Of a stretch of DNA of 64,000 bases, positions 16,974 through 24,743 are shown one piece after another. The stretch comes from Actinomadura roseirufa (GTDB lineage Bacteria > Actinomycetota > Actinomycetes > Streptosporangiales > Streptosporangiaceae): assembly GCF_900659635.1 (NCBI RefSeq), contig NZ_CAACVB010000003.1:1-64000 (forward strand), written 5' to 3'. Numbering within the stretch: position 1 is the first letter of the stretch; the number at the start of each line of letters is the position of its first letter. A model generated the notes under the pieces. It had not been told where the DNA came from, ran no database searches, and saw nothing but the letters and a program-made list of their open reading frames with translations. A program made the position numbers and the translations under genes.

Positions 16974-17003
16974 TGTCACAGATGCGGCGGCCACCTTGTC
17001 GTA
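16974..17003 (+). promoter_or_regulatory. SigJ/ECF41-type promoter of the NmrA-like gene (candidate)
   Basis: TGTCACA at 16974-16980 is an exact match to the -35 element described for ECF41 and M. tuberculosis SigJ promoters. A -10-like GTCGTA lies at 16998-17003 (CGTA at 17000). The known -10 is CGTC with about 16 bases between elements, so the -10 match is imperfect. A leader of about 50 bases to the ATG at 17059 follows. A SigJ-type sigma gene lies directly downstream, convergent with this gene. Confidence 0.55.
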
Positions 17004-17058
17004 GATGCCGTAAGCCCCGTCCCAGGACGGGATCGACCGGAAACACCGCGGAGGCGCA

Positions 17059-17805
17059 ATGAAGATCGTGGTCATCGGGGGCAGCGGGCTGATCGGCGGC
17101 AAGGTCGTCGCCAGGCTCCGCGATCAGGGGCACGAGGCCGTGGTCGCCACCCCCCGGACCGGCGTGAACACCGTCACCGGGGAGGGCCTCGCGGACGCCC
17201 TTAAGGGAGCGGCGGTGGTCGTCGACGTCTCGAACTCGCCGTCCTTCGAGGACGCGGCCGTGCTGGAGTTCTTCACCGTGTCCAACCGCAACATCCTGGA
17301 GGCCGAGGCCGAGGCCGGGGTGGGCCACCATGTCGCCCTGTCGATCGTGGGCACCTCGCGGCTGACCGAGAGCGGCTACTTCCGCGCGAAGATCGCACAG
17401 GAGGAGCTGATCGCCGGGTCCCCGATCCCGTACTCGATCGTCCACGCCACCCAGTTCTTCGAGTTCGCCGGGGCCATCGCCGACGCGGCCACCGAGGGCG
17501 GCGCGGTCCGCGTCCCGGACGCCCTGATCCAGCCCATCGCGTCCGACGACGTCGCCGACGCCGTGACGCGGGCCGCGCTCGGCCCGCCCACCGGCGGCAT
17601 CACCGAGGTCGGCGGCCCCGACCGCTACACCTTCGACGACCTGATCCGCGAATACCTCCGATCCCACGGCGACGACCGCACGGTGACCGCCGATCCGCAG
17701 GCCCGCTACTTCGGCGCGCTCCTCCAGGAGAAGAGCCTGGTCCCCGCCGACGGCGCCGACCTCGGCCACATCCGCTTCACCGACTGGCTGGCGTCATCGA
17801 AGTAG
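17059..17805 (+). CDS. NmrA/SDR-type NAD(P)-binding oxidoreductase, SigJ partner
   Basis: 248 residues, ATG with a GGAGGCG ribosome site. Rossmann start MKIVVIGGSGLIGGKVVARL with GxSGxxG, then VVDVSNSPSFED and a SIVGTSRL strand. The classical YxxxK is replaced by GYFRAKIAQEELI, as in NmrA/atypical SDRs (extended family without dehydrogenase Ser). YTFDDLI near the end is typical of the family. Carboxymuconolactone decarboxylases, oxidoreductases and epimerases (COE genes) are the known neighbours and targets of ECF41 sigma factors. This gene is convergent with such a sigma gene and has a matching -35 upstream. Confidence 0.85.
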   Translation: MKIVVIGGSGLIGGKVVARLRDQGHEAVVATPRTGVNTVTGEGLADALKGAAVVVDVSNSPSFEDAAVLEFFTVSNRNILEAEAEAGVGHHVALSIVGTSRLTESGYFRAKIAQEELIAGSPIPYSIVHATQFFEFAGAIADAATEGGAVRVPDALIQPIASDDVADAVTRAALGPPTGGITEVGGPDRYTFDDLIREYLRSHGDDRTVTADPQARYFGALLQEKSLVPADGADLGHIRFTDWLASSK

Positions 17806-17851
17806 CACCACCGGACGTCCACCGGCCGGGTCCACCGGCCGGTGGACGGAG

Positions 17852-18766
17852 TCAGCCCTTCTTTTCGAAACGCTTTCTCGACAGGGCGAACCCCTTGAGC
17901 TTCTCCGGGCTCATGATCCACATGAGCTGGTAGATGCCCGCGCCGGACGCGGCGGCCGTCACGAGCACGAGGTCCGTCCCGTCCCGGGAGAACACCACCC
18001 CGGGCAGCCCGTTGACCTCGACCGCCGTGACGTCGGCGCCCGGCCAGAACTTCGGCACGGCGGACACCAGCATCGCCACGCGCGCGGCCCCCACCACCAC
18101 GGTGCGGGCGGCGCCCCTCGCCCCGTTGCCGTCGGCGTAACTGGCGGCGTCGGCCGTCAGCATGGTCTCCAGGGCGGCGACGTCCCCCAGCCGCGCCGCC
18201 GCGACGAACGCCTCCAGCAGGCGGCGGTGCTCCGCCGCGTCCACCCGCTCGCGCCGCTCCGCCGCCAGCCGCTTGCGCGCCCGGCTGACGATCTGCCGGA
18301 CGTTGGCCTGCGAAAGCCGGAGGATCTCGGCGATCTGCGGGTACGGATAGTCGAACGCCTCCCGCAGGACGTAGGCCGCCCGCTCGTTCGGGGTCAGCTT
18401 CTCCAGCAGGAGCAGGACGGCGAACTCCACCGCCTCGGCGCGCTCGGCGCCCACCGCCGGGTCGTCGCTGGTGTCGACGGGCTCCGGAAGCCACGGCCCG
18501 ACATAGGTCTCACGACGAGAACGGGCGGACTGTGCGACATTGATGGCCAGCCGCGTCGTGATCCGCGCCAGAAACCCCGCCGGATCCACGACCACGGAGC
18601 GATCCGCGTTCTGCCACCGCAACCACACGTCCTGGACGACGTCCTCGGCCTCGGTCACGCTCCCCAGTACTCGGTAGGCGATCCCGAACAGGTGGGTCCG
18701 CAGCTCGTCGAAGGCGGAGGCCACGTCATCGAGCGCACGGGCCGGTGACGTCCGTTCGGAGTCCAC
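17852..18766 (-). CDS. sigJ: ECF41-group sigma factor (SigJ-like) with SnoaL-like C-terminal domain
   Basis: 304 residues from GTG 18766 with GGAGG eight bases upstream. Region 2 at about 15-85 (LFGIAYRVLGSVTEAEDVVQDVWLRW, FLARITTRLAINVAQSARSRRETYVGPWLPEP). The YVGPWLPEP linker is a hallmark of ECF41. Region 4 at about 125-175 (LTPNERAAYVLREAFDYPYPQIAEIL). A SnoaL-like domain fills 180-300 and in this group acts as a fused regulator instead of an anti-sigma factor. The conserved NPDKL motif near the C terminus appears here as SPEKL, a conservative variant. The target is probably the convergent NmrA-like gene. Confidence 0.92.
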   Translation of the reverse strand: MDSERTSPARALDDVASAFDELRTHLFGIAYRVLGSVTEAEDVVQDVWLRWQNADRSVVVDPAGFLARITTRLAINVAQSARSRRETYVGPWLPEPVDTSDDPAVGAERAEAVEFAVLLLLEKLTPNERAAYVLREAFDYPYPQIAEILRLSQANVRQIVSRARKRLAAERRERVDAAEHRRLLEAFVAAARLGDVAALETMLTADAASYADGNGARGAARTVVVGAARVAMLVSAVPKFWPGADVTAVEVNGLPGVVFSRDGTDLVLVTAAASGAGIYQLMWIMSPEKLKGFALSRKRFEKKG

Positions 18767-18860
18767 TCTGATGACCTCCGTAGCTCGCGGCCACTCATCC
18801 TATGCACGCCCGCCCGCGCCCCAAGGTGATCATGGCCGGGGACGAAGGATCAGGCTGGTC

Positions 18861-19517
18861 ATGTTCGGTTTCGCCCGCCTCGCCCGGAGTGCCGTGTGCC
18901 TGACCGTCGCCGTCACCCAACCCCGCTGCGTCGACCTGGACGTCGCCGCGAACGCCGTCCTCCATTCCGAGGCGGTGCTGAGCGCCGACGCACGCCTGGT
19001 CGTCCTCCCGGAGTTCTCGCTCACCGGGTACGACCTCACCGCACCGGCCGTGGCCGTGGACGATCCGGGCCTGGCCCCGCTCATCGACGCGTGCCGCAGC
19101 ACGGGCGCGAGTACATCGCGCCCCTGGCCGTCACGGGCGAGGGAGCACCGATATACGCCAAGATGCACGTGTACGGCCCCGAACTGGTCCGCTTCACCCC
19201 GGGCGAGAAGCCGGTGGTCCTGGAGTTCGACGGGTGGCGGCTGGGGCTCGCCGTGTGCCGCGACGCGGCGGAAACGGCGGCGCTGGGCATCGACGCGTAC
19301 GTCACCAGCACGATCTACGGCTCAGGCCCGCCGGGACGGGCACGGGCGCGAGCGGGCGGAGACGCACGGCGTATGGGTCGTGATGTCGACCGTGGCGGGG
19401 CCGAGCGGCGAGTTCCGGGAGACCTCCGGCGGCTCCGGCGTGTGGTCACCCGACGGCCCGCTGGTCGTGCAGGCCGGCCCCGAGCCCGATGCCGTGGTGA
19501 AGGCGACCCTCAGCTGA
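18861..19517 (+). pseudogene. carbon-nitrogen hydrolase (nitrilase superfamily), broken by two frameshifts
   Basis: Three pieces in alternating frames add up to one nitrilase-fold enzyme. Piece one ends near 19110 with LVVLPEFSLTGYDL (catalytic Glu) and DACRSTGA. Piece two, in another frame, spans about 19110-19320: GREYIAPLAVTGEGAPIYAKMHVYG (catalytic Lys), RFTPGEKP, LGLAVCRDAAE (catalytic Cys), YVTSTIYG. Piece three returns to the first frame with RAETHGVWVVMSTVAGP and GSGVWSPDG. About a dozen residues also seem missing at the first break, which argues for real decay and not only sequencing error. Start could be ATG 18861 or GTG 18894. The intact enzyme would hydrolyse a nitrile or amide. 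Confidence 0.8.
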
Positions 19518-19587
19518 CGGTCCGGGCCCGCCATTCCGGATCATGCACGCGATCCGGAATGACGGCCCCGGACTATACGGTCCCGTC

Positions 19588-20358
19588 ATGAACTCCGCTT
19601 CTGCGAACGCTTCCGGCTCGTGGCCGGAGCAGCTGACCGGCGCCTTCGAGATTCTCCTCGACCGTCCCCTGGCGAGCTTCGACGCCGACGCGGTCTATGC
19701 GACGTTCTTCGGCGGCGAGCTCATCAACGAGCTCGGCTTCACGCGGGACGCCGCCTGGCTGGCCCCGGCTGCCCTCAGCGGCGCCGAACCGGTCGTCTGG
19801 GCCTGCCCGATCTTCGACCTGGAGGAGCCGCTCCCGGAGTTCGACGCGAGCCGGTCGGTCTTCGAGTTCGACAAGGCCGGGCTGCCCCCGGAGTTCGAGA
19901 CGGATCTCGCGGCGGCGTCCTTCACCGGCCGGCTCGTCCTGGGCGCCGACCTGGCCCCCCTGCTGGCACGGCACGACCTCACCGCGACCGATCTGGGCGC
20001 CACCTGGACCGTCTGCTACCCCCGCCTGCCCTCGGACGGCACGCTCTTCGACGCGATGCGAGTCGCCACCGCGCTCGGCACGGGCCCCGAGACCCTCCTT
20101 CCCTTCGAGGTGGACGCGGCCGAGGAGTGGCGGGAGAAACTAGCCGCCGTCACCTCCCCCGAACTGTTCGCCCACCTCAGCTTCTTCTGCACCGAAGGCG
20201 AAGAGGGCCTGATGTACCTGGGGACTGAGCGGACGGGCGGCGACCTGCTCGCCGCCGAGGGCTGCACCCTGATCGCCAACTGGGAAGAGGGCCAGAGCCA
20301 GGTCGAGTTCGCGGTCGTCCAACTCGGCGAGCTCATGACAGGCCCCCACCGGACCTGA
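19588..20358 (+). CDS. protein of unknown function, 256 residues, acidic
   Basis: Start taken at ATG 19588 (MNSASANASG); an in-frame ATG at 19543 lies inside the preceding pseudogene spacer. The protein is soluble and strongly acidic (many Glu/Asp), with no signal peptide or membrane helix. Notable stretches are VVWACPIFDLEEPLPEFDA, WTVCYPRLPSDGTLFDAMRVA, a paired-aromatic LSFFCTEGEEG and a C-terminal VEFAVVQLGELM strand. I recognise no family. A strong hairpin terminator follows 16 bases after the stop. Codon use is like its neighbours, so it is a real gene. Confidence 0.6.
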   Translation: MNSASANASGSWPEQLTGAFEILLDRPLASFDADAVYATFFGGELINELGFTRDAAWLAPAALSGAEPVVWACPIFDLEEPLPEFDASRSVFEFDKAGLPPEFETDLAAASFTGRLVLGADLAPLLARHDLTATDLGATWTVCYPRLPSDGTLFDAMRVATALGTGPETLLPFEVDAAEEWREKLAAVTSPELFAHLSFFCTEGEEGLMYLGTERTGGDLLAAEGCTLIANWEEGQSQVEFAVVQLGELMTGPHRT

Positions 20359-20374
20359 AGGACACCTGCTGGAA

Positions 20375-20426
20375 GGCGCGGTGGTGCGGGGACCTCGGGG
20401 GCGGCGTCAACCCGCACCACCGCGCC
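20375..20426. terminator. bidirectional hairpin terminator
   Basis: GGCGCGGTGGTGCGGG (20375-20390) pairs perfectly with CCCGCACCACCGCGCC (20411-20426), 16 bp with a 20-base loop. It sits between two convergent genes (ending at 20358 and 20450). There is no T-run, so it is a GC-type terminator as common in actinomycetes. Confidence 0.75.
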
Positions 20427-20449
20427 GGTCTGAAAGGGTTCGCAGGGGA

Positions 20450-20767
20450 CTAGACGGGTCGCAGCCCGAGCGTCCGCCCGATCGTCTCGGCCGCCTGCTC
20501 GGCCGTGACACCGAGCTGCGCGCCGTGGTCGGGCCCGCAGTACCAGAGGAACGCCTCCCGATGCCGAGCCCACACCACGTAATGCGGCCCGAGCCCCGAC
20601 CGGATGAGATGCAGAATCTCCGTCCCGTGCGGAAGTATCGGCGCCACACCCGAGAACCGCCGGCTCACCAGCACCGCCAGCTCGGCCAGCCGCTCACCCG
20701 GTGAAGTGGACGCGGGGGGCTCTGCCGCGTCACCCGTCCCCCCGCGCCCACGCCCGAACTCACTCAC
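20450..20767 (-). CDS. small protein of unknown function, second gene of a pair
   Basis: 105 residues from GTG 20767, which overlaps the stop of the upstream partner by eight bases; GTG 20773 and ATG 20779 are alternatives. After a Gly/Pro-rich N terminus it has a compact domain: SPGERLAELAVLVSRRFSGV, TEILHLIRSGLGPHYVVWARHREAFLWYCGPDHGAQLG and a closing TAEQAAETIGRTLGL helix. No known domain is recognised. Small paired proteins of this kind often sit beside XRE regulators in actinomycetes, and an XRE-TPR gene lies divergently upstream at 21386. Confidence 0.65.
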   Translation of the reverse strand: MSEFGRGRGGTGDAAEPPASTSPGERLAELAVLVSRRFSGVAPILPHGTEILHLIRSGLGPHYVVWARHREAFLWYCGPDHGAQLGVTAEQAAETIGRTLGLRPV

Positions 20768-21122
20768 CGCCACACCCATGTCCCATCGGTGCGCCGAGAG
20801 TGGTGGCCACGACCAACGCCGCGTCCACGATCCGATCGGCCTCGGCGATCGGCTCACCCCACGAGTGGAAGAGCCACAACCGCCCACCGTCCTCCTCACG
20901 CGCCCGGCAGGTGACCGTGTCCGCCGGATGCGGCACCTCCGCACAACACCCCGCCGCCCTCGCATTGACCACGATCAACCCGCGCGGTTGAAGATCGGTC
21001 TCCAGCCCATAGGCGTGAAGCCGGGACATCAACGCCCCAAGCCGCCCAAAAGCCTCCGAATGCTCAATATCATCGGGGTATTCCTCCACGCCCGTCTTGT
21101 CCGCTTCGTTATCCTCGCTCAT
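20760..21122 (-). CDS. small protein of unknown function, first gene of a pair
   Basis: 120 residues from ATG 21122. The acidic N terminus (DNEADKTGVEEYPDDIE) is followed by a helix (FGRLGALMSRLHAYG) and a mixed domain. That domain contains RGLIVVNARA, a PADTVTCRAREEDGGRLWLF stretch and SWGEPIAEADRIVDAALVVA. The latter (W-G-E-P-I-x-x-A-D-x-I) looks like a conserved family motif, but I cannot name the family. It ends in an overlap with the next small gene, so the two are translationally coupled. It is divergent from the XRE-TPR gene, about 260 bases away. Confidence 0.68.
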   Translation of the reverse strand: MSEDNEADKTGVEEYPDDIEHSEAFGRLGALMSRLHAYGLETDLQPRGLIVVNARAAGCCAEVPHPADTVTCRAREEDGGRLWLFHSWGEPIAEADRIVDAALVVATTLGAPMGHGCGGE

Positions 21123-21385
21123 AACCGGACCTCGTTTCCGGCCAGGCCCCGGGTTCCCTGGTGTGAGCGCACCAGCCGGGGTCGTTCTGTCTTCAGGGAC
21201 ACGGCGATCATTAACTCCGGGGGTGCGGAGTCCGGCCGTGCCCTCAGTGAACTGCCGCGAAAGCGGTCACAGCCAGCCCACAACTCGTGCATCATTGGCC
21301 TGTCGACGAGGCAGTCCCCCAGCGCGACCACCGGACATGCCTTTCAAGGAACGGTCTCGAAGTAGACCTGAAAGAAAGGTCATAA

Positions 21386-22678
21386 ATGGGGTTAAAGCGG
21401 CGCCGTCTGGCCGAACGACGACGATCAATGGGCTACAGCCAGGAGGGCTTGGCCGAGCGGATCCACGTGGAACGATCAACGATCGGCCGCTGGGAACGCG
21501 CCGACGTTGATCCAATCCCATGGGTCCGTCCCAAACTCGCCCAAGCGTTGGAGATCACGCTCGACGAGCTGACCGACCTCCTGAACGACATCGAAGAAGT
21601 CCAGAAGCAGCAGGACGCACCCGGCATACCCAGCGGTACCGTGGATCGGAGTCCAACTCCCAACCCCGGGGACGACGACGTGAACCGCAGAGATCTTCTT
21701 CAAGGCGCCGCAGTCTTAACGGCAGGCGCAGCAGTCACACCAGTGCTCGCCGCTCTGGACAAAGGCTGGCGAGACAGTGAACCGCCCCTCCCGGGGGCGA
21801 GCATTTCCCAGGCCATGATCGACGACTGGGAGAACGCCTACCCCGTCCACGTGGCAAGTTATTGCACCGCCCCTCCAGCCGTGGTCCTGGCCGCTCTCGC
21901 GGCGGACTGGACCGAGATCGCGCCCCACCTCCGTCACAACCAGCCCGGCTCCGTTGGCCGCGATCTCGCACATGCGGCCGCCCGGCACGCATTCTTGATC
22001 GCCGGTGAACTGACGGAGATCGGGGACCGTCGTCGCTCGCTCCGATGGTGGTACAAGGCCCGAAATCTCGCGGACAGAGCAGAAGATCATCACATCGCCT
22101 CGTACAGCCGTAGCTGGGAGGTGACCACCAGGCTCTCGGACGACCGCGAAGATCCCAAGAGCCTCATCCCGCTCGTTCAGGAGGCGCGACGGCTTGCGGG
22201 AACACGCCCCACATCCCCCCTGATCTACGCGGTTGCCGTCGAAGCGGAGACCCACGCGGCGGCCGGGGACCTTCCGCTGGCCCTCAACGCCGTCCGTGAC
22301 GTCGAAGAACTGTACTCCCGGCTGCCCTCGACAGGGCGACAATGGGGCGAAGATCGCTTGCGGTACATCCAGAGCCAGGTCTACGCATGGGCCGGTGATG
22401 CAAAGCGTGCCGACGAAGCCCAAGACGCTGCCCGCGCCCACTTCAGGCCAGACGATTACCAGGCGGTCCAACTCAGCCTGCATGTGCCCATGCTCCACGC
22501 CCGAACCGATCCAGAACACGCCCTCGAACAAGCACTCAACATCCTCGACGCGCTTCCACCAGAACGACGCGTCGCACGTGTCCGATCAAATGCTCGCCGA
22601 GTCATCACGGTGCTCCCAGAAAAGGCGCGAGAACTCCCGGCCGCACGGGATTTGCGTGCGCTGACCACCGCCACCTGA
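21386..22678 (+). CDS. XRE-family regulator with twin-arginine-like linker and TPR-like C-terminal domain (copy 1)
   Basis: 430 residues. XRE helix-turn-helix at about 5-62 (LAERRRSMGYSQEGLAERIHVERSTIGRWERAD). A linker (70-98) leads to VNRRDLLQGAAVLTAGAAVTPVLAAL (99-124). That stretch has two adjacent Arg, then an Ala-rich hydrophobic run like a Tat signal in the middle of the protein. The rest (130-430) is helical TPR-like repeat: GSVGRDLAHAAARHAFLIAGELTEIGD, AVAVEAETHAAAGDLPLAL, YIQSQVYAWAGDAKRADEAQDAAR. Such proteins are probably peptide- or ligand-responsive regulators. A GTG at 21680 (codon 99) with GGGG upstream could start an HTH-less short form. A perfect terminator hairpin follows. 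Confidence 0.85.
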   Translation: MGLKRRRLAERRRSMGYSQEGLAERIHVERSTIGRWERADVDPIPWVRPKLAQALEITLDELTDLLNDIEEVQKQQDAPGIPSGTVDRSPTPNPGDDDVNRRDLLQGAAVLTAGAAVTPVLAALDKGWRDSEPPLPGASISQAMIDDWENAYPVHVASYCTAPPAVVLAALAADWTEIAPHLRHNQPGSVGRDLAHAAARHAFLIAGELTEIGDRRRSLRWWYKARNLADRAEDHHIASYSRSWEVTTRLSDDREDPKSLIPLVQEARRLAGTRPTSPLIYAVAVEAETHAAAGDLPLALNAVRDVEELYSRLPSTGRQWGEDRLRYIQSQVYAWAGDAKRADEAQDAARAHFRPDDYQAVQLSLHVPMLHARTDPEHALEQALNILDALPPERRVARVRSNARRVITVLPEKARELPAARDLRALTTAT

Positions 22679-22692
22679 CCCGAGACACGACA

Positions 22693-22727
22693 ACGCCCCC
22701 CGATCGTCCAGCACGATCGGGGGGCGT
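22693..22727 (+). terminator. intrinsic terminator of XRE-TPR copy 1
   Basis: ACGCCCCCCGATCGT (22693-22707) and ACGATCGGGGGGCGT (22713-22727) form a perfect 15-bp stem with a 5-base loop CCAGC. It lies 15 bases after the stop codon and is duplicated 1191 bases further on together with the gene. Confidence 0.85.
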
Positions 22728-22870
22728 CGCCCATCAGCTACGAAGGCGACGCGAGAAGACTTCTTCGCAGTCGAGACGAGCGCATAGCACATCAGGACCC
22801 TCATCAAAACACGCCAGGCATGCCCGACTGTGCCGGTTATCGGGGTTCAGCTCCAAACCAGGGGAATGAC

Positions 22871-23869
22871 ATGAACCGCAGGGATCTCCTCCAAAACACC
22901 ACAGTGTTAACCGCAGGCGCAACCATCGCACCGGTCCTCGCCGCTCTCAGCCGCGCCTGGCAGGACGGCGAGCGCCCCCTCCCCGGCACGACCGTTTCCC
23001 AAGGCATGATCGACGACTGGGAACGCGCCTATGATTTCCACGCGGCGAGTTATCGCTACGACCCTCCCGCCGTAGTACTGGCCGCCCTTGCGGCGGCCTG
23101 GACCGACATCGCGCCCCACCTCCGCCAGAGCCTGCCCGGCTCCGTAGGCCGCGATCTCGCACATGCGGCCGCCCGGCACGCATTCTTGATCGCTGGCGGT
23201 CTAACCGAGATCGGGAACCGCCGTCACTCACAACGCTGGTGGAGCACGGCCCGGCAACTCGCGGACAAATCACAAGATCGTGACCTCGCGTCTCTGACCC
23301 GCAGTTTTGAGGTGCTCTCGCGGAGCAACGATGACCGCGAGGACCCTGCCCGTCTCATCCCCCTGATCCAGGAGGCGCGACGTCTTGCGGGAACCCGTCC
23401 CACGTTCCCGCTGATCTACGCGGTGGCCGTCGAAGCGGAAGCACACGCAGCGGCCGGAAACTTCCCGCTGGCGATCACGGCGATCCGCGAAGTCGAAGCA
23501 CTCTTCGGGCGGCTTCCAGCGACGGGACCGCACTGGGGTGAAGATCGCTTGCGGTGTATCCAGAGTCAGGTCTACGCGTGGGCCGGTGATGCGAAGCGCG
23601 CAGGCGAAGCCCAGGACGCTGCCCGCGCCCACTTCAAGCCACATGACTACCAGGCGATCCAACTCAGCCTGCATGTGCCGATCCTCCACGCGCGAACCGA
23701 TCCGGAACACGCCCTCGAACAAGCGCTCAACATCCTCGACGCGCTTCCACCAGAACGACGCGTCGCACGTGTCCGATCAAATGCTCGCCGAGTCCTCGCG
23801 GTGCTCCCAGCAAAGACACGAACGCTCCCGGCCGCAAGGGAGCTGCACGCGCTGACCGCCGCCACCTGA
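22871..23869 (+). CDS. XRE-TPR paralogue lacking the DNA-binding domain (copy 2)
   Basis: 332 residues from ATG 22871 with AGGGGA six bases upstream. It is colinear with residues 99-430 of copy 1 without any indel: both spans are 999 bases and every landmark is shifted by exactly 1191 bases. It begins at the twin-arginine-like motif MNRRDLLQNTTVLTAGATIAPVLAAL, so the HTH is absent. The last 130 bases are nearly identical at DNA level. Alone it is a TPR-like protein whose N terminus looks like a Tat or Sec signal. It could titrate ligand from, or form dimers with, copy 1, or be exported. Which of these applies cannot be told from the sequence. Confidence 0.8.
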   Translation: MNRRDLLQNTTVLTAGATIAPVLAALSRAWQDGERPLPGTTVSQGMIDDWERAYDFHAASYRYDPPAVVLAALAAAWTDIAPHLRQSLPGSVGRDLAHAAARHAFLIAGGLTEIGNRRHSQRWWSTARQLADKSQDRDLASLTRSFEVLSRSNDDREDPARLIPLIQEARRLAGTRPTFPLIYAVAVEAEAHAAAGNFPLAITAIREVEALFGRLPATGPHWGEDRLRCIQSQVYAWAGDAKRAGEAQDAARAHFKPHDYQAIQLSLHVPILHARTDPEHALEQALNILDALPPERRVARVRSNARRVLAVLPAKTRTLPAARELHALTAAT

Positions 23870-23883
23870 TCCGGGGCACGACA

Positions 23884-23918
23884 ACGCCCCCCGACCGTCC
23901 AGCACGACCGGGGGGCGT
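23884..23918 (+). terminator. duplicated terminator of XRE-TPR copy 2
   Basis: Same hairpin as at 22693-22727, shifted by 1191 bases. One T-to-C change in each arm (GATCGT to GACCGT, ACGATC to ACGACC) creates two internal mismatches that do not compensate each other. The GC clamp of the stem remains, so termination is probably kept but weaker. Confidence 0.7.
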
Positions 23919-23974
23919 CGGCCATACTTGGGGATGGTCCGGGCCTACAAGCCGTCGGCGAGTTCTTTGACGGG

Positions 23975-24598
23975 ATGTTCGCCGGTGACCTTGACGGCGG
24001 GATCGGGGGCGCCGTGGGCTGGGACGCCGTCCCCGTCCCGCCGCTGATGGGCGAGATCGCGGAGAAAGGCGGGATCATTCCGGCATCGGATGAGCGTGCG
24101 GGCCGCAGTTGCTACGTGCTCGAAAACGCACATGATGTGCAGGTGACCTCAAGCGTCTTCTTCGTCTACGGGGACCGAGAGCACATCCGCTTCCTGCTGC
24201 GGAGCATCTTCGTCGACAACGACGATCAGGATTTCGTCAACGCGCACCTCGGCCAGACGGCCGACCTCTGGTTCATCGAGAACGGGCGTCGCGCCGGACA
24301 TGTTGATCTACATTCCCTCATCTCGGTGTATGACGACGCGGGCTCCAGGAGGGTGGAGCTCGACTGGCTCCGTTTCGATGAGCTCGTCCCGGTCGCCCTG
24401 AGCGGTTCGGTTCTGCGCCACGGCGAGGAATTGCGGCTTCTGGCCGCTCACGAGGATTTCGCCGAAACCCGGAGCAACCTGCCTCTGTTGTATCCCGACA
24501 CACCTATCGGCTACGGAATGCAGGTGTGGGTCGAGGGAGACCTGACCGACGAGCCATACGAGGTCTATCCGGATCCCGACCCCGCAGAGAGGGGCTGA
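23975..24598 (+). CDS. protein of unknown function, possibly 5'-truncated by the duplication
   Basis: 207 residues from ATG 23975. The same frame is open further upstream and translates sensibly (GPGLQAVGEFFDGM) until it runs into the duplicated terminator at about 23918. There is no convincing ribosome site before ATG 23975. The gene may therefore have lost its original start when the XRE-TPR copy arose. The protein is soluble and acidic, with SSVFFVYGDREHIRFLLRSIFVDNDD, a HLGQTADLWFIENGRRAGHVDLHSL stretch and a Glu/Asp/Pro-rich tail. No domain is recognised. Codon use is less GC-biased than its neighbours. Confidence 0.55.
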   Translation: MFAGDLDGGIGGAVGWDAVPVPPLMGEIAEKGGIIPASDERAGRSCYVLENAHDVQVTSSVFFVYGDREHIRFLLRSIFVDNDDQDFVNAHLGQTADLWFIENGRRAGHVDLHSLISVYDDAGSRRVELDWLRFDELVPVALSGSVLRHGEELRLLAAHEDFAETRSNLPLLYPDTPIGYGMQVWVEGDLTDEPYEVYPDPDPAERG

Positions 24599-24743
24599 TA
24601 CGTGCCCCCCGGTCATGCGCTCTTGGCTTGCCCGATGGCAGACGCCGCCTCGCCTTCAAGTCCCCGAGTGAGCATCCCTGGAGCCAGGTTCCGGCGACTT
24701 CGTGACCACGGGCGGGTCCGATAACCGCAGGGGACGAACGGGC

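Noticed and set aside
16837-17769. Long N-terminal extension of LtrA (732-residue open frame)
   Set aside because: It is antisense to the NmrA-like gene 17059 and crosses its promoter. Real LtrA sequence starts near 16836.
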